Source of the DNA: Caballeronia temeraria
GTDB lineage: Bacteria; Pseudomonadota; Gammaproteobacteria; Burkholderiales; Burkholderiaceae
Length of the DNA stretch: 64,000 nucleotides
Assembly: GCF_001544795.2 (NCBI RefSeq)
Contig: NZ_FCOI02000018.1
Coordinates: 62,001 to 126,000 of the forward strand
Reading direction: 5' to 3'
A model generated the notes under the pieces. That model worked only from the letters and a program-made list of their open reading frames with translations, had not been told where the DNA came from and made no database searches. The translations under genes were made by a program, and so were the position numbers. Positions 18,523 to 27,990 of this stretch are shown piece by piece (position 1 is the stretch's first letter; every line of letters starts with the position of its first letter).

Positions 18523-18972
18523 TCAGGGCTTGTCAGTGCGGTCCCGCTTCCACGGACCGTCCCGGCCTTCGCGGCGCTCGACAACAAGCTCTTTCGAGTT
18601 CGTCAGCACCTGATGGATCACGTCTTCTTGAACCTCGGTCGTCTTCACGTGCACTTCCTCCTTCAAGGTCAGTTGCATTCGTACGACGGGAACGTACTCG
18701 TAGATCGGGATGATGAGCGTGTCGCCTGCGCGCCGCGGCTCCTTGCGCTCATCCACCGGCCGGTTCACCGGAATGCGTTTAACCTCGACCTGCTGATCGC
18801 GCACGCGCAGCGGGATAGCGTGCATTTCTTCATGGACGACTTTGCGCACCCGCACGGCGCCGGTTTCAACTGTTTTGACATCGACCGCGATCTCTTCCTT
18901 GACCGCCGACACGCGCACTGCGTCGGACGGATCGGTCGTGGATGCGGCATTAAACGGCTCTTGGTCACGCAT
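18523..18972 (-). CDS. DUF2382/YsnF-domain protein
   Basis: A 149-residue protein consisting of a DUF2382-like region. The repeated pattern is visible as EEIAVDVKTVETGAVRVRKVV and, later, QLTLKEEVHVKTTEVQEDVIHQVL. The start at 18972 has GAGGGGAAC before the ATG. It is a shorter relative of the 17576-18442 product, which suggests tandem duplication with loss of the N-terminal domain. Soluble; function unknown. Confidence 0.78.
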   Translation of the reverse strand: MRDQEPFNAASTTDPSDAVRVSAVKEEIAVDVKTVETGAVRVRKVVHEEMHAIPLRVRDQQVEVKRIPVNRPVDERKEPRRAGDTLIIPIYEYVPVVRMQLTLKEEVHVKTTEVQEDVIHQVLTNSKELVVERREGRDGPWKRDRTDKP

Positions 18973-19029
18973 TTTGTTCCCCTCAGCGAGACACGTCCGG
19001 ACGCGGCCGGGTGGCGGAAAGCGGCTCAA

Positions 19030-19746
19030 TCAAAGACGACCACGTTCCGGCACTGCCCGGCTGCGCACCGGCGGGGAATCGCCGCCTGTTGCCGTACCGC
19101 CGCTTTCCTCAAAGGGCGGCTGGTGGCGAAAGCCTGCACCGCCCGAGACGATGGCGATGATCGCTCCGACAATGAGCGCGGCGAAAGAGAACCAGCTCGC
19201 TCGTGCGACGCCTCGTGCCGCACTATCCGCCGCTTCGCGCGCCGTCTGCTCGGCCTGCGGAGTTGAAGCGGCCGACGCTGCGGAGGCGACTGCCGCTTGG
19301 ACCTGCTGCTTGGCGGAGTCCACGATGGACGGGGTCGTGCCCGATTGATTTGCGGCCGTTGCGCTGACCTGTGCGGTCGTCGCGGCGACGCTTCCCGCAG
19401 TGCTGACCGCTCCGGTGATGAGGGACGTCATGCCGTACACAACGAGCAGCGTCATCACCGCCCACGACAACAGACCGTGCAGCCATCCAAGCACTGGCGC
19501 ACAGCGGCCTGCGTAATATGAGCCGACAAACACCGCCAAGACGGTAGTAACGATGACCCAAACCCCGGACCCGAAGCCGAACCCGTGCAATGGATCGGGC
19601 TTTGACATCGGCGATAGCAGTGATGCGCCAATGGCCGTGCCGAGCACGCTCATAATCAGGTAGACAATCATCGAAAGAATGACGCCGGCGATGATCGCCC
19701 CCCACGAAAGCCGGGGCAGTCCATCGCGAGTAGTGAGCAGCTTCAT
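19030..19746 (-). CDS. Multispanning membrane protein of the stress cluster
   Basis: A 238-residue protein with about four membrane segments: 14-42 (GAIIAGVILSMIVYLIMSVLGTAIG), 62-80, 84-115 and 188-206. Between the last two lies an Ala/Ser/Gln-rich soluble stretch. The C-terminus is Gly/Arg-rich. Similar proteins sit next to YsnF genes in other Burkholderiaceae and are sometimes labelled PhnA-like, but I see no phosphonate-related feature. Only 57 bases separate it from the next gene, so an operon is likely. Confidence 0.7.
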   Translation of the reverse strand: MKLLTTRDGLPRLSWGAIIAGVILSMIVYLIMSVLGTAIGASLLSPMSKPDPLHGFGFGSGVWVIVTTVLAVFVGSYYAGRCAPVLGWLHGLLSWAVMTLLVVYGMTSLITGAVSTAGSVAATTAQVSATAANQSGTTPSIVDSAKQQVQAAVASAASAASTPQAEQTAREAADSAARGVARASWFSFAALIVGAIIAIVSGGAGFRHQPPFEESGGTATGGDSPPVRSRAVPERGRL

Positions 19747-20153
19747 GGGATCATCCTAAAAGAGACGAGAACGCGCGCGCGTAGGCAGGCGGCTTCCCGT
19801 AATGCGCAACCTCTGTGCCTATCTGGCAGCGGGTAAGAACACGACCGAACGTTCATCGGCGGCTACGGCTTGACGCTTATTAAATGAAAATCACTTTGTT
19901 GCCGACAAATTGGTTTGGAATGCTTTATACATATCCGACCCGATGAGCGGCCCTCTTCCCGCGTTTTCCCTTAACCCTCGTAGGCGTCTTCCTACTGATT
20001 CAGCGGATGCGAGAAACGGGCGTGCTGCCCGATTGCGAAGTCCAAGGCGGGTGCATGCGAAGACGAACCGACGGTGACACGTCGCGTCCGTTATACGCGA
20101 CGTCCGACTGTCATCAAGCAGCATTCGGAGGAAAGCGCGACCCTGTCAGTCTG
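19747..20153. other. Intergenic region, no gene seen
   Basis: About 400 bases upstream of the membrane protein gene. The minus-strand open frame 19891-20124 has no ribosome site and an Arg-rich, random-looking composition, so it is not accepted. Confidence 0.4.
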
Positions 20154-21446
20154 TTAGCCAGCCGCTGCCAATGCATAGCGACGACAGTGTTCGAGGTAAC
20201 CGACCTCGTGACTCCCGACTAATTCAAGGATGCTGCTCCAAAGCCACATCGGCGCATCCATCGATTTCGTTCTGGTGCGTTTCATTTCCGAGAGCCAGTT
20301 GCGGCGCGTTTCCTTGTCCATCTGCCGCGCATGTGCCCGTCCAACAATGAGGGCAAGATAACGGGCGACGCTCATCGCCTCGGTTTCCCCGACTTGCTCG
20401 ATCTCGAGCTTAAGGTCCTGAGGCAACAGCTCACGCAGGATGACGGGGCGGCCTTGCAGGGTTGCCGATCTCATCCGCTCGCCCAGGTGAGGGGAGAGGT
20501 TGCGCGCGCCTTCCACGACGCGCTCCGCATTGTCACGCGGCATCACGACATCGGGATAACGTGGCGCTGCCGCCTTAACGCCTTCCTTGATGTCGATCAG
20601 GCACAAATCATCGCCGTCGATGACGCCCCCATCAACGTCAAGCAACACCGCATACCGGAGTCGTCCGAGGGAACTGCAGCCCTTCACCCAATAAGCAGCA
20701 TCCAGTACGGTGACATCGCCCGTGTTCGGGCGACCGCGCAGGCTTGTAGCCAGGCTCGCGATCGTATCCTTTTCAAACAGCGCTTCAATCTCCGCGCGCT
20801 CGTCGCTGCTGATGGGCCAGAAGCGATCGCCCAAAGGAATGGTGGGCTGGATGTCCTCAAGCCGTTCACGCGCCAGGTGCTTCCAGGAGCGCCGTACCGC
20901 CTCACGCATCACGACACGCGCGACCTCGGGTCTCTTCGCCGCGTCCGCTTCCTGTGCCGATTGATCATCAAATGCTTCCGCGTAGCCGGCGAACAGCGCC
21001 TCGATCATGTTGATCGTCTTGACGCCAGGCAGAGCCGAGCCGCGAGCCGCGGTCGCAAGCGATAGTCCGAGCCGGATAAGGTCGTGCGCTGGGTCGCCAA
21101 TAACGGTCTGATCCAGATCGCGAATTTGGATTTCAATGCGGCCTTTGGCGTCGGCGATGGGGCCGAGATTTCCGGTATGACAGTCGCCGCAAATCCAGGT
21201 AGCGGGTCCATGGGGCAAGCTACGTATTTCCGCTTTTTCGAGCCAATCATAAAATTGGATCGTATTGCCCCGGACGTAAGCATGCGTGGAGCGGGCCATC
21301 TTCGCATTACGTTTAGCTGTCAGTAGATCCTGGCGGCTTTCAACTCCGGGGATCTTGAGCTTTCGTTTCTTGGGCATGGAGTCTATGTGCAGTTGGTTCA
21401 AGACCGACTTCAACCGCTGCTTGTAGGCGTTCGTCGTCGTAGGCAT
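20154..21446 (-). CDS. DUF2252 family protein
   Basis: A 430-residue soluble protein of the DUF2252 family, related in fold to kinase-like/aminoglycoside phosphotransferase-like proteins. Visible motifs are the R-x-K...M..S.H.Y.RG start (RNAKMARSTHAYVRG), the CGDCHTGNLG segment near residue 88 and the IRDLDQTVIGDPAHDLIRL segment near 108-127, which resemble a nucleotide-handling core. The substrate is unknown. No good ribosome site is seen at the ATG 21446; a start at 21377 (MPKKRK) is possible. It stands alone. Confidence 0.85.
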   Translation of the reverse strand: MPTTTNAYKQRLKSVLNQLHIDSMPKKRKLKIPGVESRQDLLTAKRNAKMARSTHAYVRGNTIQFYDWLEKAEIRSLPHGPATWICGDCHTGNLGPIADAKGRIEIQIRDLDQTVIGDPAHDLIRLGLSLATAARGSALPGVKTINMIEALFAGYAEAFDDQSAQEADAAKRPEVARVVMREAVRRSWKHLARERLEDIQPTIPLGDRFWPISSDERAEIEALFEKDTIASLATSLRGRPNTGDVTVLDAAYWVKGCSSLGRLRYAVLLDVDGGVIDGDDLCLIDIKEGVKAAAPRYPDVVMPRDNAERVVEGARNLSPHLGERMRSATLQGRPVILRELLPQDLKLEIEQVGETEAMSVARYLALIVGRAHARQMDKETRRNWLSEMKRTRTKSMDAPMWLWSSILELVGSHEVGYLEHCRRYALAAAG

Positions 21447-21620
21447 GACAACGCATGCTATGTGCCCATGCCCTGAAGAGGAGCCGACCTATCGTCTCGT
21501 CACGCCGCAGACGGGCTCGTGAACTGAGAGTCGCCCTGACGAGCTTGATTGTGACGCCCGGCCGTAACAAGCCGGTGGAATATCGAGGTATTCAAACCGT
21601 GGAAACCGTGGAGCGTACGC

Positions 21621-21917
21621 ATGAATCAAGGTAGCAGTCGGCGTCCGAAGCTCGTTGTCTATCCAGCGCGCAACGCGTCGCCGATCCCCGGTTCCAGCCC
21701 AGCTGATTACCAGATTTATGCGTCTTACTACGGCTCGGCCGGAGGTGGGTTCTTTGGCAAATTGAAAGTCGTCCGGCAGACCGACGGCAGACTGCTGTAT
21801 CCCTACGACGGCTCGGACACGATCGGGCCGTTTGCGACGACGGCGCAAGCCGTAGCTGCCGCACGAGCGCGGGGCGAAGAGATCATAAATGGCGATCTGC
21901 TTTCGCCTGAACTTTGA
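21621..21917 (+). CDS. Small conserved protein (probably DUF6723)
   Basis: A 98-residue protein with the segment GGFFGKLKVVRQTDGRLLYPYDG and then IGPFATTAQAVAAARARGEEI, typical of a small Burkholderiaceae family that I recall as DUF6723. GGAG precedes the ATG by about 8 bases. Soluble, function unknown. It is divergent to the DUF2252 gene. Confidence 0.72.
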   Translation: MNQGSSRRPKLVVYPARNASPIPGSSPADYQIYASYYGSAGGGFFGKLKVVRQTDGRLLYPYDGSDTIGPFATTAQAVAAARARGEEIINGDLLSPEL

Positions 21918-22147
21918 TGCCTTCGACTACCGAGCGATAGATAGACGAGTAAGTTCGGGCGGAATTAAGAATCTTTTCCACGCGGTGCCGTCACTAACGT
22001 TTTAGCCGTTCTCCGCAGCGTTTCGCCCTCTGGAACGACGCAAGAAGGTGCCTCGGAAACGCTCACAACGGTGCCCCAACAGCGCGTGCATGCTGGCCGG
22101 TCGTCGAAGCATGCCCAGCGCTCAAGTCGCGCATTCCGATTGCGCTA

Positions 22148-23668
22148 TCAAGACAGCACGAACGCTGCGACCGTGTTCCGACCAGCGGTTTTCGCGTTAT
22201 ACAGCGCCTCATCCGCAGCCCGGATGACAGTACTGACGTCGCTATCCTGCTCCGGAATGCAGCTCGCGGTACCGATGCTCGCGGTGACGCGCCCGTATTC
22301 GCTGCCTGCGTGCTCGATCGCAAGTTCGCTGATGGCTACGCGGATCCTCTCGGCGATCTGCACGGCGCCGGTCCGCGATGTGTCGGGCAGGACGACGACG
22401 AATTCCTCGCCGCCGTAACGGGCTGCTGTGTCCGCGGGCCGTCGCAGGTTGCCGCTGATGCACTGGGCGACGGCGGCGAGCGCATCGTCGCCGGCCTGGT
22501 GGCCATAGGTGTCGTTGTATGCCTTAAACCGGTCGATGTCGACGAACAGCAGGGAAAATGTGCTGCGCGTTCGACGCGCCCGGCGCCACTCCTGCTCAAG
22601 GATCTCGCCGAGGGTACGGCGATTGTTGAGACCCGTCAGACCGTCTGTTCTTGCGAGCATCTGCAGTTGCGACTCCGCGCGCATCCGGCGTCGCAGCTGT
22701 AAACTGAGCAGAATTGATAGCAGGACCAAGCCCAGGCCGAGTGCCCCCGTTAGTGAACCGATGACCAGCGCGCGAGTGCGCCACGCGGCATAAATATCCT
22801 GTTCCGCCTCGGCCACCATGATGATCAGCGGCACGTCGGGAAGGTTCTTGAAATAGTAGAGCCGTCGCACGCCGTCGATTGACGCCGTCTCAGAAAACGA
22901 GCCCTCGGGCGCACTACGGAACCGTCGAAAAGTTGCGGCCTGGCTAATGTTGCGGCCAATAATACGCATGTCGAATGGCTGGCGCATGATCATAATGCCG
23001 TCCTTGCTGATCAGGGACATCGAGCCATGCGGACCCAGCTTCAGACCGGCGAACAGCTGGTGGAAATAGTCGAGGTTGATTGCGATCACCACGATGCCGC
23101 CAAACGAGCCATCCGGGTTTGAGATCCGGCGAGTGAGCGCGATGCTGGGTGTGCCGCCGCGAAGCCGGGACGCGAACGGATCGCTGACATACAGCCCGAC
23201 GTCCGGGTGGTCCCGATGCACTGTGAAGTAGGCGCGATCGGCAAAATTCCCTTTGCGCGGCAGATCGTTGATCGAATCCAGGATTACATTGCCGGCTGCG
23301 TCCATCACAAGCATGGAGCCAAGGAATTGGGCCGTCATCGCATGGTCGAACAGCACACCGCGCCGCAACGCTGGAGGTGCGGCCATCACGTCGGGTCGTT
23401 GCAGCCCCTGAATCACCGCTTGCAACGAGAGGTCATAGAGTTCGAAATTGCGTTTGATATCACGCTCGGCCACGAGACCAAGATTGCGCGAGGTTTCGCG
23501 GGCTCGGTCGAGCGCGTCCTGACGGCTTTCGTAGAGTACAGTTGCGCACAGGCTAACTAGCAGCAGCGCGATGATCGTCCCACCGAGGACGATTGCATGC
23601 GGCGCTGATAACGCATATTGTGCAAAACTGCCCGCCCGCCAGAGAAGGTTTCTGTCTTGCTTTTCCAC
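22148..23668 (-). CDS. Membrane diguanylate cyclase with periplasmic dCache-like sensor
   Basis: Makes cyclic di-GMP from two GTP. The 506-residue protein has membrane helix 1 at about 24-46, a large periplasmic PDC/dCache-like sensor (about 47-295), membrane helix 2 at about 300-325 and a GGDEF domain (about 335-500). The active site is GGEEF at 419-423; the inhibitory site RPAD at 410-413 sits at the correct five-residue distance, so product inhibition is expected. DGLTGLNNRR opens the domain at 342. The start is GTG at 23668 with GGAGG seven bases upstream. A very similar paralogue is at 43791-45302. Confidence 0.93.
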   Translation of the reverse strand: MEKQDRNLLWRAGSFAQYALSAPHAIVLGGTIIALLLVSLCATVLYESRQDALDRARETSRNLGLVAERDIKRNFELYDLSLQAVIQGLQRPDVMAAPPALRRGVLFDHAMTAQFLGSMLVMDAAGNVILDSINDLPRKGNFADRAYFTVHRDHPDVGLYVSDPFASRLRGGTPSIALTRRISNPDGSFGGIVVIAINLDYFHQLFAGLKLGPHGSMSLISKDGIMIMRQPFDMRIIGRNISQAATFRRFRSAPEGSFSETASIDGVRRLYYFKNLPDVPLIIMVAEAEQDIYAAWRTRALVIGSLTGALGLGLVLLSILLSLQLRRRMRAESQLQMLARTDGLTGLNNRRTLGEILEQEWRRARRTRSTFSLLFVDIDRFKAYNDTYGHQAGDDALAAVAQCISGNLRRPADTAARYGGEEFVVVLPDTSRTGAVQIAERIRVAISELAIEHAGSEYGRVTASIGTASCIPEQDSDVSTVIRAADEALYNAKTAGRNTVAAFVLS

Positions 23669-24051
23669 TGATCCTCCGGGGTTGGTTGGCCATTAACGGC
23701 ATATGACATCCCCGCGCGGGAGGCCGGACGATTTAGAAAAATTGAACATGCGGGGCCCAGCAGTTTCCCCACTATTCGCACTAGTTCGTCCACTGACCGT
23801 AATACAGCGCCGGAAAGTAGGCTTCTTACGTTGCGCCGCACTGGTTAACGTGATGTCCGAGGTCACCGGCGGGAAGCACCAGTGTCGGCAAACGGTCTTT
23901 CTCCGTTTATCGACCAGACCAAGACAGACTTGAGCTCCGCGGAACGCTGCAACGCGACGGCGGCGTCAACCGTCGGCTCCTTATTTACTGCCTGACAGAC
24001 GTCCCGGCCGTTGCACCGGTCTGCGGCGAGCCCCCCGTCGAGCCGCATCGA
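23669..24051. other. Intergenic region, no gene seen
   Basis: About 380 bases between the diguanylate cyclase start and the end of a small membrane protein gene. It should hold the cyclase promoter. No repeat or terminator was recognised. Confidence 0.4.
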
Positions 24052-24228
24052 TCAGCCGTTCTTCGTTTGGCTCTTCTCGGCCGACATCTCGGGCGACTGC
24101 GGATCTATTCGCGCCTCATTCAATTCACGTTCCCACATCTCCCACATTTTTTTATCGCTGCCACGATCGAGCAAAAACGCCACGAGCCAGATGCCAAGAA
24201 GCAGCAAAAGAGCGGTCGTCACTAGCAT
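24052..24228 (-). CDS. Small single-pass membrane protein
   Basis: A 58-residue protein: a hydrophobic N-terminus (TTALLLLLGIWLVAFLL, about residues 4-20) followed by a charged helical tail (DKKMWEMWERELNEARIDP). AAGGGG lies six bases before the ATG at 24228; a TTG two codons earlier is also possible. No family recognised. Confidence 0.5.
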   Translation of the reverse strand: MLVTTALLLLLGIWLVAFLLDRGSDKKMWEMWERELNEARIDPQSPEMSAEKSQTKNG

Positions 24229-24439
24229 CGTCAACCCCTTACGAAGTCTTCCTTAAAGCGTTCTTCAAAAACGGCGGGTGAAATGGCGTAAGACCTTGCG
24301 ATAATGGTAGCAAGTGTTGCTCCACGACGTGAGGCGTTGACGATTGTTTTCAACTCAACGGGGACGTAGCAGCCTGTCCTGCTCGCTTCATCCGCGCCTC
24401 GCGTTTGCCGTTTAGGAAACCAGATTGGGAATTTGAGCA

Positions 24440-24895
24440 ATGTCGTCGTCAAAGCGAAAACCGGGAAGCCGTGCAGGACACTCGCAGCTGCGCTCAAAGG
24501 TTATGCTGTTACCGATGCCTCAAAAGGACGCGGACGAGATGGGACTTCAGTCTCGCCTCGCGTTCGAAGCAGTGCTTCACGGGAAAGCTTCGCGGCGCGA
24601 TGTGCTCGGGGTGGTGCAGGCCACCCTATTGACCGGATTTATCACGGAAGCTGGGCATGGTTTGCTCGAGCTGGGCTTCATTCGCCAAGTCGAAGACGAG
24701 GTCTTGTCGATCCTTCACAGCGGCGAGAAGGATGCCACGTGGGAATTCTCCGAAGCGCTATTGACATCGCTCAGGCAGATCATCAACGAGCATGACCGCC
24801 AGCTTCGCGAAACCCGCCTGGGGATAGTGATCGCGGCGGTCCAAAAGCTCGACAGGCGTATCGCGTCTTCGTCGTCCAAGTTGTCCGCTGCCTAA
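24440..24895 (+). CDS. Conserved hypothetical protein
   Basis: A 151-residue soluble, mainly helical protein. A basic N-terminus (SSSKRKPGSRAGHSQLRSK) precedes a compact helical region that begins LLPMPQKDADEMGLQSRLAFEAVLHG. Similar proteins are frequent in Paraburkholderia but I know no function. It starts with a weak ribosome site. A minus-strand frame over 24231-24497 overlaps the start and is less protein-like. Confidence 0.62.
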   Translation: MSSSKRKPGSRAGHSQLRSKVMLLPMPQKDADEMGLQSRLAFEAVLHGKASRRDVLGVVQATLLTGFITEAGHGLLELGFIRQVEDEVLSILHSGEKDATWEFSEALLTSLRQIINEHDRQLRETRLGIVIAAVQKLDRRIASSSSKLSAA

Positions 24896-25214
24896 AGCAA
24901 TAAAAAGCTTTCTTAGCAGTGTTGGACGATCGCAGGCGACGCCACCGAAGCACCAGTCCGTCGACGGCCCACCGTGCCCTGTTTCCGAACCGACCTGTCA
25001 TAAGATAAAGCCGCAGAGACGGACGATGAATTCCTCGAAGATGAAGCAAGGCGAGGCGCCTGCCGAGACGCGGGGACGAGTGTGACGGACCTGGGAGGGC
25101 TGCCCTTTCGCCCGGCAGCCAGCTGTCTGGGCTCAGACGGACGCTACCTGCGTCTCGGCAGCTCCCCGGCGTTCGGCCTATCGGTTGCGAATGGTATAGC
25201 GAACTGTCGCAAGT
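24896..25214. other. Intergenic region, no gene seen
   Basis: About 320 bases between a plus-strand gene end and a minus-strand gene end. A weak five-base stem (AAAGC/GCTTT) follows the hypothetical gene. Nothing else was recognised. Confidence 0.35.
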
Positions 25215-25553
25215 CTACAAGAGCAACTGCTCGAGTTCGTCCATACGCGGGGGCTTTAGAAGCCAGGCATCAATGCATCGCCGCTCTTTGTCGATGAGCT
25301 CATTACTTCCGGTAAGTGCGATTATACGAGCCGACTGTGAACGGCCTTTTCGGATCTCCAGGCATACAGCGATGCCATCTGTATCCGGCAGCATAAGATC
25401 CAGAAAAACTATATCGTAGGTGTCTTCTGCGGCCTGACTTACTGCAGATTCACCGTTATAGGCGACGGCGCATGTGTGCCCAAGTGCTGACCCGAAAGCG
25501 CACAGCGCATCGGCGGTATCCTTTGAGTCGTCGACAAATAGAATCTTTTTCAT
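25215..25553 (-). CDS. Single-domain response regulator
   Basis: A 112-residue receiver with no output domain. The acidic pocket is the DDS at residues 8-10 (ILFVDDSKDT), the phosphoacceptor is in FLDLMLPDTDGI near residue 52, and Lys near 100 is in LLKPPR. Start at ATG 25553 with GAGG about 8 bases upstream. It is divergently unrelated to the next receiver, which lies 190 bases away on the same strand. Its kinase partner is unknown; several orphan hybrid or sensor kinases lie in this window. Confidence 0.85.
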   Translation of the reverse strand: MKKILFVDDSKDTADALCAFGSALGHTCAVAYNGESAVSQAAEDTYDIVFLDLMLPDTDGIAVCLEIRKGRSQSARIIALTGSNELIDKERRCIDAWLLKPPRMDELEQLLL

Positions 25554-25742
25554 TCCGTGCCTCAATACCATGCTGTCGGACGCAACGCATAGCGTGCGGT
25601 CGGGCGAGCGTTGAGTTCCCGCGGGTATAAGTGTAGTGCCTTTCCCGCCGGCTCAGAGGCGGAATCGAGTTCGACTTCGATGTCTGTCAGCGACGTGGGA
25701 ACGGAAAACACCCGGATCGTCCCGTCTGAGCGCTGGCGACCG

Positions 25743-26201
25743 CTAACTGGCCTTTACGGCGCGCACTGAGGGCACGTCACGCGTGAGCCTTGCAAGAAGC
25801 ATCATCAACGGTTGGAGCAAGTGACCCTTCTGGCAATAGGCGTCGAAGTCCGTTTCGGAAGCTTTTCGCCGAACAAAGTCATCGTCGTGCGCCGTCAACG
25901 CAACGATGATTGTCTCAGCCGTTCGAGAATCGTTTCGGAGGATCCTCGCGACCTGAAAACCGTCGATCTGCGGCATCGAGATATCGAGAAGCACGACGTC
26001 TGGCTGCCAGTCGCCTGCGGCCGCGACCGCGGCGCCGCCGCCGTACACGGGTTTTACTTCGAGCTCACAGAGTGCAAGGTATGCAGCTAGTGCGTCGGCT
26101 GCGTTACGGTTGTCGTCAACGATCAGAACGCGGGGGTCTCGGCCTATTACGGTCGTCGTCCGAGACGTCCAACGTCGCGCAAGTGGAGGAAGCGAGGGCA
26201 C
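25743..26201 (-). CDS. Single-domain response regulator
   Basis: A 152-residue receiver. VLIVDDNRNAAD gives the acidic pocket near residue 30, VLLDISMPQIDGF holds the phosphoacceptor Asp near residue 73, and YCQKGH supplies the Lys. The start is probably GTG at 26201 with AGGA upstream; the first 20 residues are not part of the receiver fold. It resembles the receiver at 16435-16881. Confidence 0.83.
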   Translation of the reverse strand: MPSLPPLARRWTSRTTTVIGRDPRVLIVDDNRNAADALAAYLALCELEVKPVYGGGAAVAAAGDWQPDVVLLDISMPQIDGFQVARILRNDSRTAETIIVALTAHDDDFVRRKASETDFDAYCQKGHLLQPLMMLLARLTRDVPSVRAVKAS

Positions 26202-26477
26202 GGCGATCCTAAGTAAACTGCTAAACCATGCATCGAGTTTACCTCATTTCCTGACGTTCAGTTTTCGGACCTCAGTGGTTAGCCGCTCACAAGTTGGCAC
26301 TTGGCGGGCTGGGTTCCAGGAGGGAATGATCAGGGCCAGCATCGGTCCGGACACCGGGCGTGCGCCATTGTGAGCTGGCTACGCAAGCAGCAGGCATCAC
26401 TGCAACTAACGATCGAAGTCGACGCCGCCTCCAAGAGCCGAGCGCGCCGTCGCGACCTTGACCTTATGGTAGATGGC

Positions 26478-26494
26478 ATATACAATTTGTATAT
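26478..26494. promoter_or_regulatory. Perfect palindrome, probable VapB operator
   Basis: ATATACAA-T-TTGTATAT, a perfect 8-bp inverted repeat with one central base, lies 18 bases before the vapB start codon and just before its ribosome site. AT-rich palindromes at this place are typical operators for VapB/AbrB-type antitoxins, which repress their own operon. Confidence 0.7.
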
Positions 26495-26512
26495 ACGTAG
26501 GGAGGTGCGACT

Positions 26513-26785
26513 GTGCCGATTTCATCGCCATCGACGCGGCCCAAAGAGGCCAAGCTTTTCCGCAATAATCGCAGCCAAGCGGTGCGTATTCCCGTCGAGT
26601 TCGAGTTGCCGGGTGATCGTGTTTTGATTCATCGTGAGGGCGACAAGCTCATCATCGAACCGGTGAAAACGCCCGCGAACATTCTGGAATTATTGGCCGA
26701 GTGGAGACAGGAGCCACCGCTTGGGCCCGAAGATCAGTTTCCGGAAATCGACGACATGCCTGCTCGCCCCGAGGATATATTTTGA
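26513..26785 (+). CDS. vapB: VapB-type antitoxin (SpoVT-AbrB fold)
   Basis: A 90-residue antitoxin and autorepressor. The N-terminal swapped-hairpin DNA-binding domain is visible as AKLFRNNRSQAVRIPVEFELPGDRVLIHREGDKLIIEPV (residues about 13-52); the C-terminal part, rich in Glu, Pro and Asp, would wrap the toxin. Start GTG at 26513 with GGGAGGTG before it. The stop overlaps the toxin start (TTGA), as usual for such pairs. Confidence 0.92.
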   Translation: MPISSPSTRPKEAKLFRNNRSQAVRIPVEFELPGDRVLIHREGDKLIIEPVKTPANILELLAEWRQEPPLGPEDQFPEIDDMPARPEDIF

Positions 26786-27186
26786 GCGGCTATCTGCTGG
26801 ACACGAACATCATCAGCGACATGATCCGTAATCCTTTCGGGCAAGTTGCAAGTCATATCGAACAAATTGATCCAAAGACGATATGCACGAGCATCATCGT
26901 TGCGGCGGAATTGCGCTATGGATGCGCTAAAAAAGGCTCCGCGAAGTTGCTTGCCAAGGTAGACGCTGTCCTCGCAAGAATTCCGGTATTGCCGCTAGAT
27001 GCCCCCGCCGACGCAGAATATGGCGGCGTCCGGGCCGAGTTGGAGGCGGCAGGCCAACCGATAGGCGGTAACGATCTCTTGATTAGCGCTCACGCCCGTG
27101 CCTTGCGGCTCATACTCGTGACCGACAATACCAAAGAGTTCAGCCGTATTCGAGGACTCACGATTGAGAACTGGCTGGAACGATAG
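26782..27186 (+). CDS. vapC: VapC-type PIN-domain ribonuclease toxin
   Basis: A 134-residue toxin that cleaves RNA with metal bound by acidic residues. The PIN core is complete: Asp in LLDTN near residue 6, Glu in AAELRYG near 43, Asp in GGNDLLISAHA near 97 and Asp in LVTDN near 115. The frame is open upstream inside vapB, but the fold begins at SGYLLDTN, so the TTG at 26782, overlapping the vapB stop by three bases, is taken as start. It is translationally coupled to the antitoxin. Confidence 0.93.
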   Translation: MSGYLLDTNIISDMIRNPFGQVASHIEQIDPKTICTSIIVAAELRYGCAKKGSAKLLAKVDAVLARIPVLPLDAPADAEYGGVRAELEAAGQPIGGNDLLISAHARALRLILVTDNTKEFSRIRGLTIENWLER

Positions 27187-27569
27187 CTGACTTCAGGGTC
27201 TCCTTAGCACAACCACCCGCCGGGGGCGCGAGTCAAGGGCCTGACCTAACGCCGACGTGTCGATCGCGCGGTTGCAGAAGCAACGTGAGAATGTCGGTGT
27301 TCGACATTTAAAAAAGCCTCGCACGCGGCACACGACGGCGCTCGAAGATTGTGGGCCGCGATCTCGGTCGCCCGAGCTCCACGCCTCGAACCATGTCGCA
27401 CTTGATCGTTTGCCAGACGATCGCGTGCGGCCATGTGTGGCCTTTCGGGCACGTGTTCACATTCCTTCTTGAGAGGCTGCTGAGGGATGCGCAATGAGCC
27501 GATCGACCCTGCGGCCCAACCGCGTATGAATCCAATGCGATGGGCGGCTGCAGGGCAATGTTTTTTCGG
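27187..27569. other. Intergenic region, no gene seen
   Basis: About 380 bases between vapC and the end of the receiver gene. Open frames on both strands are Arg-rich and lack ribosome sites. Confidence 0.4.
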
Positions 27570-27935
27570 TCAGCGCGTCCCTAACGTCGCTATGAGTTTT
27601 AGCAAGTCTGTGCCCGCGAAGGGTTTGACCAGAAAGTGCACACCGCCCGCGTTCGCTACCGCGAGGCGCGTCGTCTCGTTGTCGTGCGATGTGACGAAGA
27701 TCGCCGGAGGGCGCGGTTCGCGGAGTTGTGCGTACAGAGTCGGCCCCGAAGCTCCGGGAAGCTGGACGTCCAGGACAAGGCACCCAGCGCGCTCTATACC
27801 ACTTGCCGCGTCGAGGGCTTCAGCGCTCTCGTAAGCAAGCGCGTTGTATCCCGCTAGTGTTAGCAGCCGCTCTAGCGCACGCCGCATGCCGTCATTGTCT
27901 TCGACAATAACGATCGTCTGTTTGGTATCGCTCAT
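27570..27935 (-). CDS. Receiver-only response regulator of the alkylsulfatase locus
   Basis: A 121-residue FixJ-type receiver without output domain. IVEDNDGMRRALERLLTLAG opens the fold (acidic pocket near residues 12-13), CLVLDVQLPGASG holds the phosphoacceptor Asp near 56 and FLVKPF the Lys near 104. It lies just downstream of the FixJ-type regulator and has its own copy of the 34-bp motif, centred 72 bases before its start. It may compete for phosphate from the FixL-like kinase at 38372-40312; that is an inference from position and family. Confidence 0.85.
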   Translation of the reverse strand: MSDTKQTIVIVEDNDGMRRALERLLTLAGYNALAYESAEALDAASGIERAGCLVLDVQLPGASGPTLYAQLREPRPPAIFVTSHDNETTRLAVANAGGVHFLVKPFAGTDLLKLIATLGTR

Positions 27936-27990
27936 GGCCGGCCACGGGGAGATACCTCAAGTGTGCTACCGGGGGAGCTGCCTGACTATC

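Noticed and set aside
20331..21065. Long plus-strand open frame of 244 codons
   Set aside because: It is the complement of the DUF2252 gene, whose protein has clear family motifs.
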